Below, piece after piece: positions 57,057 to 64,000 of a stretch of DNA of 64,000 bases. The notes below the pieces were generated by a model, which searched no databases, was not told where the DNA came from, and saw nothing but the letters and a program-made list of their open reading frames with translations. The DNA comes from Tetramitus jugosus (lineage: Eukaryota; Heterolobosea; Eutetramitea; Acrasida; Vahlkampfiidae): positions 1-64,000 of the forward strand of contig OW569362.1 of NCBI GenBank assembly GCA_937625935.1. Reading direction: 5' to 3'. A program made the position numbers and the translations under genes. Each line of letters opens with the position of its first letter. Position 1 is the stretch's first letter.

Positions 57057-59318
57057 ATGTCAACAGGAGCAACAAGCAGCGAAATGAACCCAACAACAAC
57101 TACTGAACCTAATGGTAGTCAACAAAGCGACCCACGGTTAGCAACTACTAGTACTGATAACACTCATCCTTCGAATGATATTAACCTTGGTTCCTCATCG
57201 AATAAGTTTAGCCAGAGATCTGATTCACCACGCACTGCGAGCAGCAGTCAATCTGATTCCCAGTATTCTTCAGGTCATGGCGGAAGAAGAAACAAGGATA
57301 ATTATTCCTCTTCATCGCGAGATGAACGCATGAGAGGAGGCGGCGATCGATTTGGAAACAACTATACTGACCATTCTGCGAGCATGGGAAATAGAGACTC
57401 GCGTGGAGGTGCTTCCTCGCGAGGTGGATACAATAACGACCAATACAATCGTCGGGCAAGGTCACCAGCAGATGATGGTGCATACAAGAGAAGAAGGGAC
57501 GACTATGATTCCTATTATCAGAACAACAATAACAACAATAAGAGAAGAAGAACCGGTGGTAGTGGTGGCGGACAATACAGTGGTGGTGATAACCAATACG
57601 GATCATCCAAACCTCCTTCTGGTGGTGTTGGTGGTGGTGGTGGTGCTGGAAGGTTCTCAAGAGGATATCAAGGCGCACAGATTGTGGCTGCCCAGTGGTC
57701 CGAGAGACAAGACTTTAAGCACGGAAATGGTATTCCACAGACCAACTTTAACCACCGAATATTCTTCTCTTATTTGGACAAACTGGCACAGACTCCATAT
57801 ATTGAAGAAGTGAGAAAAATGTTCAGTGATATTCATCAAACCATTTCTGGATCCAGATATGATAACATGTATCGGGTTTGTATGATTTTGATGACACCAC
57901 AAGAGTACGCATGTTTTGATATGCACGCAACCATTGGAAACATGGTGGAAATGTTTTATTATGATGGGTCTGTTCTGGTCATGTTGCCAAAGGAGAAGCC
58001 CTTGTCCAGTTACAAACGAAGACTGCTCGATAGATTGAACAATTGGTTACGCACGGAGAGAGTGACTGATGAAGCTGCAAAGAGATCACTTTTGGAGCGA
58101 TTAGACATGGGTACTGAGATGGTTCTCAATTACTTTGGTTTTACTGGACTCATCGGAAGCGTTGTTTTGAAGAGAAGATATGCCGAGAAGCCTTATCCAA
58201 CGAATGGTGCGTTGAGACACATCCTAGATCCTTTTATTGCCGTATTCCTGGCCATTTGCGACTTGAGAGAAAACATTGACATTGTTCAATCAAAGAATAC
58301 TGAAGACTTGCTTCAACTGAAGGATACCATGACCAAGTTTATGCCAAATGACTTTTTGCACTACCCTACAATATCAATTGGAGCAAATCAAGCCATTGCC
58401 TTTATGAGAGCACTCAAAGATTATCTTTGCAAGACCGAAATTGAACATGTCAAAGATCATCACAATTATGAGTTTGCAAGCCGATTGACTGCTAATCGAG
58501 AAGCTACTGGTCAAGTGGATCATCGCGCTCAAGCCGAGTCAAGCAGCACTGCTAGATATTCCAACGAACAGGCGCAGTTCTCTGCCCAGCAAGCACAGCC
58601 ACAAGTTGTGACGCAACCACCTGCTGTTGCTTCAATTGAGTCTCAACCGCTGCCACCTGGATGGGAGATTAGATACGATGACGAAGGACGTAGATACTTT
58701 GTTCACCTTCAAGAGTGGAAATCTCAATGGGAAGACCCAAGGGAGCAACTAGCAGCCCAGACGCAACAACAAGCTCAGGCTCAACCACAACAAGATCAGC
58801 ACCATCAATCGTCAAACGAAAATAGGGATGCATACAACCAATATCAGGCACAAATCCAACAACAACAATCGCAACCGCAGTCACAACCGCAGCAACAGAT
58901 AGCACCTCACGCAGAACAATATGGACAACAAGCGACCACTCAGGAATCGAGTACTGGAAATAGCACGAGTGTTACTACCGCCGCCGCTTATGCGCCACAA
59001 TCGAACGTTCGGGAGCCATATACAATCGAGCAACTGCATCAGGTGTTAAACAGTCATAATTTTAAGAGAATCAGCCACACACTTGACCGCAACGCCTACC
59101 GTGATTTGGACAAGTGTCAAACGCCACATGATTTTGCGAGAATAATTATACGCCTGAAAGGAAATTGGAAGCATGTATTCTGCGAGCACCGATTTAAACA
59201 AGAATATACCAAGCACAATTCCGAATCGCACACTTGCGCCTTTGCACACAGTGAAGAAGAAAGAAACTACTGGGACAGCATACGAAGCGAGCTCGGAATT
59301 GTGATAAACGATCGTTAA
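57057..59318 (+). CDS. RGG/WW/CCCH-like putative RNA-binding protein
   Basis: 753 residues from ATG 57057; the frame opens five codons earlier on TTG. Residues 1-200 are Gly/Arg/Ser-rich (SRGGYNNDQ, KRRRTGGSGGG) with RGG-type repeats. Residues about 215-480 form an unrecognised folded domain (FFSYLDKLAQTPYIEEVRKM, NGALRHILDPFIAVFLAIC). A WW domain follows at about 532-562 (LPPGWEIRYDDEGRRYFV, with the second Trp in SQWEDPRE). A Gln-rich linker leads to a C-terminal zinc-finger-like end (CEHRFKQEYTKHN, then HTCAFAH). A role in RNA processing is inferred from composition. Confidence 0.7.
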   Translation: MSTGATSSEMNPTTTTEPNGSQQSDPRLATTSTDNTHPSNDINLGSSSNKFSQRSDSPRTASSSQSDSQYSSGHGGRRNKDNYSSSSRDERMRGGGDRFGNNYTDHSASMGNRDSRGGASSRGGYNNDQYNRRARSPADDGAYKRRRDDYDSYYQNNNNNNKRRRTGGSGGGQYSGGDNQYGSSKPPSGGVGGGGGAGRFSRGYQGAQIVAAQWSERQDFKHGNGIPQTNFNHRIFFSYLDKLAQTPYIEEVRKMFSDIHQTISGSRYDNMYRVCMILMTPQEYACFDMHATIGNMVEMFYYDGSVLVMLPKEKPLSSYKRRLLDRLNNWLRTERVTDEAAKRSLLERLDMGTEMVLNYFGFTGLIGSVVLKRRYAEKPYPTNGALRHILDPFIAVFLAICDLRENIDIVQSKNTEDLLQLKDTMTKFMPNDFLHYPTISIGANQAIAFMRALKDYLCKTEIEHVKDHHNYEFASRLTANREATGQVDHRAQAESSSTARYSNEQAQFSAQQAQPQVVTQPPAVASIESQPLPPGWEIRYDDEGRRYFVHLQEWKSQWEDPREQLAAQTQQQAQAQPQQDQHHQSSNENRDAYNQYQAQIQQQQSQPQSQPQQQIAPHAEQYGQQATTQESSTGNSTSVTTAAAYAPQSNVREPYTIEQLHQVLNSHNFKRISHTLDRNAYRDLDKCQTPHDFARIIIRLKGNWKHVFCEHRFKQEYTKHNSESHTCAFAHSEEERNYWDSIRSELGIVINDR

Positions 59319-59754
59319 ACATTTGCGCACAGCGAGGGTAGAAGATGAATCTGTACGATTGTTGCTTCGTCTATAAGCTCGATATTTGTTATTTATAAAG
59401 TACCGTATTTGTTATATTTTCTAATCTTTCGAAGGCTGGAACACTGTTATATTATCGCATTACACAACCAACATACTTTGAGTCAATTGAACATTATATT
59501 TTTTGTACTTTTATTTGTGACTTGCGCGTTTGATGAGAGTAAAGTGCGGCATATATTCGATCATATTTCTTCTATCACTTAACATCTGATTCGTGGAGTC
59601 ACAGATGGAACCAACATTCAAGATGAATATGGTCATAACAATAAGGTATGTGTATATTGCAATTTGTTTGTCGTTGTTGTAGGTGCTTTCTCTCGGCATC
59701 ACAAAAAGCTCGGCAAGATGCCTTGCTTAATCAAATAAAGTATGATCTTTTATC

Positions 59755-60405
59755 TTATAGTCTTGACTGAATAAACGATCCTGTTGGGATATGGAACATG
59801 TGTAATATTGGTACAATTGTCTTGTTGAACAGCAGAGCCACAGTCTCATTCTTTGCTACAGCCAACGTCTTTCTGAACAAATTAAGTCGATACGCCAAAA
59901 TGATGAGCAGCAATGTGAGCTGAGTACCAGGCAAAGCCAGTCTCACAAGTGGCAATAGAAACGTAATCGTGTCAAGCAATTGGAACGTGATGCCTTCCAC
60001 CTTGCCAATCACCGTAGACAATGCTGACGAAGGCTTCTTCGCCTTCTTCTCCTGCTCCGATTGTTCTTCTTGAGATGACTCATTGTTCTTCTGTGTCTTC
60101 TTCGTCTTTCTTTTTGACAAATGAATACTCAATGTTTCCACAGAATCAACCAACTTTGTCATCAAATAGGCAAAATTGATCAGTGTAGCCGAAATGGACT
60201 TGAGTGCTCCTTTGCCTGCAACAACATTACCGCCATTCTCAAGTGACAATAGGGACTCTGCAATTTTTGTCACGTGAGACAAGAAGGTCTCCTTGGTGCT
60301 ATCAGTGGATGATGATCCTTTGTTCATTGTCGTGCTTCTTTGTAGTGTGGTTTCTTGAGATCTCAATTGTTTGATCTCGACGACAAAATCCCGAACAATT
60401 TCCAT
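59755..60405 (-). CDS. Hypothetical protein with C-terminal hydrophobic segments
   Basis: 216 residues, not recognised. The N-terminal half is helical and polar. A Lys/Glu-rich block (RKTKKTQKNN, EQEKKAKK) sits at about 98-125. The C-terminal 80 residues hold two hydrophobic stretches (FQLLDTITFLLPLVRLAL and LTLLLIILAYRL), likely membrane-associated. ATG start. Confidence 0.6.
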   Translation of the reverse strand: MEIVRDFVVEIKQLRSQETTLQRSTTMNKGSSSTDSTKETFLSHVTKIAESLLSLENGGNVVAGKGALKSISATLINFAYLMTKLVDSVETLSIHLSKRKTKKTQKNNESSQEEQSEQEKKAKKPSSALSTVIGKVEGITFQLLDTITFLLPLVRLALPGTQLTLLLIILAYRLNLFRKTLAVAKNETVALLFNKTIVPILHMFHIPTGSFIQSRL

Positions 60406-60591
60406 GAAGGTTCATTCGGAGCGGACGTTAAAATCAATTCCGACTCGGCTCAATTTCCTCTCTTGCTTCCTGACACGACAGGATGACACACCCAAGCAAC
60501 AACGAGTTATTCCGTTTCAACTCAAGCTTTTTGTCTTCTGAAAAAACATCACATTTTTAATTTTTAGCTCACACTCATCCATTTTACTACC

Positions 60592-61461
60592 ATGAGTCGT
60601 AAATTCAATATCCTGCTGTTTGCAGTCTTGATTGCCATTTTCTGCGCCGTTGCTCTGGCCAAAAAATCGTCATCTTCCCAATTAGCCAAGAAGAAGCTCT
60701 CACACAACAACGGTCGTCATCTACCACACAAGAAGCACCAAATGAACATTGTTCATGCTGATGATGACAATGTGAACAAGAAGAGCTCCAAAAGCTATAA
60801 AAAAAAATTCTCAGCAAAAGAAGTGGTGGATCACAAGGTTCCCTACGTTCACCAACTGTATGACACACCTGATGACTTTTGTGGAAATTGGGCATGTGGT
60901 CCAACGAGTACTGTCATGGCATTGGCCTACTATCAAAAGATTGGTGCTCGTCCAATTCAAGTCACCAAACTGTTCAATCATACATCGGACTTTGGTTTCT
61001 ACGTGTCAAAGAATTGGACGAGTTCAGTGACTGGTGCCGTGTTTGATCGTACACAGACTGATGCTTGTGATCGAGTGGCTTATGGTGCCTATGGTACGGC
61101 AACTGACGGTGGACTTGCTTATGCATGGAGAGTCCAAGAATTGTTGACAAAGAATGGATTGAAGTCAAAGTTTTATGACGCTGCTTCGATTCAAGTGATT
61201 CGTGATGCGTTGAACAATGGTAGATTGGTTGTCATGTCTACTCGTTTGACCAAGGGTGGTCACTTGGTGTTGGCCAAGGGATACGAGTATGATCAGAATG
61301 GTCAAATTCTGTTCATTGTCAATGATCCATATGGTAACAGAAATGATCCTGATACCTATGGCAAGAAGCACAATGGAGCTGATGTGAGATACACTTGGGA
61401 TTTGCTCCAAGGTGACTTGAGTGCTCAAAAGCCAAAGTGGATGGTTGAAATTCTACCATAA
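60592..61461 (+). CDS. Secreted C39-like cysteine peptidase
   Basis: 289 residues. A signal peptide occupies about 1-23 (FNILLFAVLIAIFCAVALAK), and a basic pro-region runs to about 82. The peptidase domain starts at VPYVHQLYDTPDDFCGNWAC. Catalytic residues match peptidase C39/papain-like order: C102 in WACGPTS, H224 in KGGHLVLAKGY and D245 in IVNDPYG. Bacterial members of the group cleave leader peptides or cell-wall proteins. Secretion implies extracellular or phagosomal proteolysis; a bacterial origin is plausible. The ATG is in context. Confidence 0.75.
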   Translation: MSRKFNILLFAVLIAIFCAVALAKKSSSSQLAKKKLSHNNGRHLPHKKHQMNIVHADDDNVNKKSSKSYKKKFSAKEVVDHKVPYVHQLYDTPDDFCGNWACGPTSTVMALAYYQKIGARPIQVTKLFNHTSDFGFYVSKNWTSSVTGAVFDRTQTDACDRVAYGAYGTATDGGLAYAWRVQELLTKNGLKSKFYDAASIQVIRDALNNGRLVVMSTRLTKGGHLVLAKGYEYDQNGQILFIVNDPYGNRNDPDTYGKKHNGADVRYTWDLLQGDLSAQKPKWMVEILP

Positions 61462-61544
61462 ACAACATAGTATAGCAGATGGTTACCACCACCGTTATTT
61501 ATTGAACAACAATTAGTTTCACCACTTACTTATTTTATTATGCG

Positions 61545-64000
61545 CTACTGCTCCGTTGGTGTGCACAGGTCGCAAAGTTGCCACCTTAATCCTTGAACCT
61601 GTTCTACCTTACCTAGTTGAGTGTCTGATCGTGCTTGCTTCAACAGTTCGATGCACACTTGCATTTGTTCATTGTTTTGAATGGACATGCTTCCCAACAA
61701 CGTATCGATCCACTCTAGTTTGTTGGCAGAGTGAGTGGGCATGGCAGACAAAGTCAAGTACCACATGCAATCAATGGTGAATTCGTTGAATTGCTTTCCA
61801 ATGAGTTGACGCACCAGGCAAACATCAAACAATAGCTCTTTAGAGGTGGAGAGCCATGGGAGAAGCTCAAAGCAAAACAAAGTAACAAGAGCTTCACTTG
61901 GTTCTTGTGATTCAATTAATAGTAGTCGAGCAATATTCTTGGATATCGTCAGTTGATTATCAATAATGCTGCGACTGCCCATTTTCGTGTCTCTACTAAC
62001 AGATGCTGAAGGGGATCTATTGCTCGTCTTTTCAAATCCTATAATCTGTTCCATAAGGGTCCATGGTAGAATGATATCAGAAAAACAATGTATCCATAAA
62101 GGGGACGCACTCTTTGTTATTTGGAAGAACCATTCTTTGTCGGATTGGAAGAACGTATGACGTGCACCAGGGGCCAATTGACTTCCAGTCCTGAATACGG
62201 TCGATAGTTCTTTGATTCTCTCTGTAGTATTGTTAGGCAGAGTAACCTTCACTAATTGTTTTGCCTTTTGGTAAGTGACAGAATCTACACCTGAAAAGGA
62301 CTTATCAAAACCAAATGCCATAAATATGACAATGCATAACATGTTGTGTGAATCTGACTGATGTTTGAAACCATTTCCTTCGAGAAATCTGAGTTGATTC
62401 TCATACACTCTCCAATTTTTCAGTGAGTCAATAGACATTAGTATGAACTCACCTTCACCGTAGTTGGTAAAGTTGCTCAGTATCATTCTAAAGTACAACT
62501 TAATCTTCTTCACATTCGACAGATAGGTCGTGAAGACCGACCTTGGTTTGCTTTGCATCACAGAATGACACATTGAGCACATTGATGCTTGCAATTGATC
62601 ATATCTATATTGTGGAGATTGTGAGAATAGATTGTCTTCTTTTGTTCGCTGTTTCGCTTTGCTCATAGTATCTATTACGATTGAATAATACGCCTTATCT
62701 CCTATTGCATGCTTGATGCTTATGTCTATTAAGGACAGAGTTTCGATCGCATTTGACACATGCCGCTTTGCATTTGGATAGCTAGTTGTCAAACATACTA
62801 CTAGATTCTCTGTATTTAGTGTTTTAGTCAATGCTTTAGTGCTACGCTTACATGCCCGTTGAATAATTGCTTGCAGCTTGCTCAGTTTGCCGTGAAGTTC
62901 TGAAGGATTATAGTAGGTTACATTGGACTGAATTCTGTTCATCGTTCGATAAATGCCTCGTATTAGCTTAGCAATCCATTCATTTTCGTGGAATTGATCT
63001 ACTGTATTACCGGGCTTGGATCTCTTCTTCAAGTCTGCATACAAGTGTGACACTACACTCATCAGAATGTTACAAAATTGAGATGTGCCAGAAACGTGAA
63101 TCGTTTCCTTTCCATCAGACAATACATCTACAATTTTGTGTACAAAGTTCTTGTGGAGAATCCACATAACGACTTCGCTTGAATTTACATACGAGACACA
63201 TCCATTAGTCTCATTAGCCAATTTCATTAAATTAATCACCTTATCTAAAGATTCACTTGATGTTTCGGACATTTGATTGAATAGGGAGTAGCAATGATAC
63301 ATAATTGAACTATATTCACTGCTTTTCTGAACTGCAATTTGAGTAGAAGAGGATAGAAGTTGTCTTAAAGCATTTACCCTCAGTGTCCATCTAGACCAAT
63401 CATGATTGATATTCATCGCTTGTAGTCGATTCTTCAAATCTCGTATCGTATCCAGTTTTTCATCGAGGTACTTCTTCCATAATTCCCTCAATTGCTTATT
63501 TTCTTGCTGTAATACACCACTCGAAGCAATGCTTCGATCATATTGCTCAACAATGAGTAATTTCCCATAATTGCTACAATAATTGCTTTCCTGTTGTTTC
63601 GTGATCAACATTCGAAGAAACGCACCATGATAACTCTTATTGATGATATTCAATCGATGTTTCAGCCAATCAACGCAGTTCAAACGAATAAATGGCTCCA
63701 AATACTTTGTTCTCCAACACGAATCGAAATAGTTTGGTCGAATCACACTCTTGTGTTCATCAATCTCAACAAAACAATCAAAAATTTGATGCCAAAGATC
63801 TTTGGGTATCTCCAATTGCTGCATGAATCGATCATAGCTCAATTCATCCGTTTGAAGACAATAAAAGTATGGATTTGCTTTTCCCAACTGAATCATCCGT
63901 CGAAACCACATGTCCACTGCACTAGTCTTAATGAAAGTATCCATCATTTGCACAGGAGCTACAAAATGAGGAAATGGACTCCACTCTGTGACTTCAACCC
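61545..64000 (-). CDS. Large unidentified protein, 5' end cut by the window
   Basis: At least 818 residues. The frame is open without a stop from 61545 to the right edge, and no ATG marks a start near the first one listed (63953 is GTG), so the true N-terminus lies beyond 64000. It is rich in helices with Leu/Ile/Trp. There is a CSMCHSVMQ pair (Cys-x2-Cys) near the middle, and SQLAPGARHTFFQSDKEWFF toward the C-terminal third. No membrane span, signal or catalytic motif was seen. The texture fits a very large solenoid or ubiquitin-ligase-scale protein. Not recognised. Confidence 0.7.
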   Translation of the reverse strand, partial: VEVTEWSPFPHFVAPVQMMDTFIKTSAVDMWFRRMIQLGKANPYFYCLQTDELSYDRFMQQLEIPKDLWHQIFDCFVEIDEHKSVIRPNYFDSCWRTKYLEPFIRLNCVDWLKHRLNIINKSYHGAFLRMLITKQQESNYCSNYGKLLIVEQYDRSIASSGVLQQENKQLRELWKKYLDEKLDTIRDLKNRLQAMNINHDWSRWTLRVNALRQLLSSSTQIAVQKSSEYSSIMYHCYSLFNQMSETSSESLDKVINLMKLANETNGCVSYVNSSEVVMWILHKNFVHKIVDVLSDGKETIHVSGTSQFCNILMSVVSHLYADLKKRSKPGNTVDQFHENEWIAKLIRGIYRTMNRIQSNVTYYNPSELHGKLSKLQAIIQRACKRSTKALTKTLNTENLVVCLTTSYPNAKRHVSNAIETLSLIDISIKHAIGDKAYYSIVIDTMSKAKQRTKEDNLFSQSPQYRYDQLQASMCSMCHSVMQSKPRSVFTTYLSNVKKIKLYFRMILSNFTNYGEGEFILMSIDSLKNWRVYENQLRFLEGNGFKHQSDSHNMLCIVIFMAFGFDKSFSGVDSVTYQKAKQLVKVTLPNNTTERIKELSTVFRTGSQLAPGARHTFFQSDKEWFFQITKSASPLWIHCFSDIILPWTLMEQIIGFEKTSNRSPSASVSRDTKMGSRSIIDNQLTISKNIARLLLIESQEPSEALVTLFCFELLPWLSTSKELLFDVCLVRQLIGKQFNEFTIDCMWYLTLSAMPTHSANKLEWIDTLLGSMSIQNNEQMQVCIELLKQARSDTQLGKVEQVQGLRWQLCDLCTPTEQ

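Overview
The window looks like one end of a chromosome from a free-living heterolobosean amoeba, most likely Naegleria or a close relative. That call is inference. It rests on AT-rich DNA with dense, mostly intronless eukaryotic genes (two short GT-AG introns found), A-rich leaders before ATGs, polyQ/polyN tracts, and a gene set that includes SCAR/WAVE, WASH, AP-5 sigma, a Golgi pH regulator, a Zn2Cys6 regulator and bacterial-type secreted peptidases. No rRNA, convincing tRNA or CRISPR was found.

Left end (1-823): a long CCCAAA/TTTGGG hexamer tract, C-rich strand running inward, as expected for a left telomere. Subtelomere (824 to about 12,700): almost gene-free and full of decayed mobile DNA. 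The one intact ORF (2341-4476) is a Crypton-like tyrosine recombinase (YR). It lies between two short telomere-like tracts (1814-1834 and 4579-4593) and several short palindromes. Two broken relatives of it lie at 7282-7853 (minus) and 9046-9174 (plus). Other remnants are a chromodomain/DEDDh exonuclease/PHD gene (4763-7019), a second chromodomain remnant (11103-11258), and a frameshifted minus-strand gene with a tandem domain of about 70-110 residues (9770-10800).

Transition zone (12.7-18 kb): a secreted Cys-rich protein, an LRR protein sitting across a decayed helical-repeat gene, a secreted bacterial-type CHAP/NlpC-like protein with cell-wall-binding-like repeats, and a heptad-repeat coiled-coil protein with a decayed relative.

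Core (18-50.7 kb): dense housekeeping genes on both strands. They include an ABHD1/3-type hydrolase, AP-5 sigma, a TPR protein, a RING-H2 ligase, a Zn2Cys6 factor, a membrane protein with a degenerate GTPase-like segment, GPHR, phosphoglucomutase, Ada3, a GST-fold protein, SCAR/WAVE, a P-loop GTPase, a Rieske protein, a CCR4/Angel-type nuclease, WASH1, an MGRN1-type RING ligase and a trypsin-like protease. SCAR and WASH, two Arp2/3 activators acting at the plasma membrane and endosomes respectively, lie within about 8.5 kb.

An internal island (50.8-54.6 kb) carries more debris: a reverse-transcriptase palm fragment, unidentified broken ORFs and a broken TPR gene. The right part (54.6-64 kb) has a gene resembling the EXD2 C-terminal zinc module, an Asp/Glu racemase-family protein, a WW/zinc-finger protein, a small membrane protein, a secreted C39-like peptidase, and a large unidentified minus-strand gene cut by the window edge.
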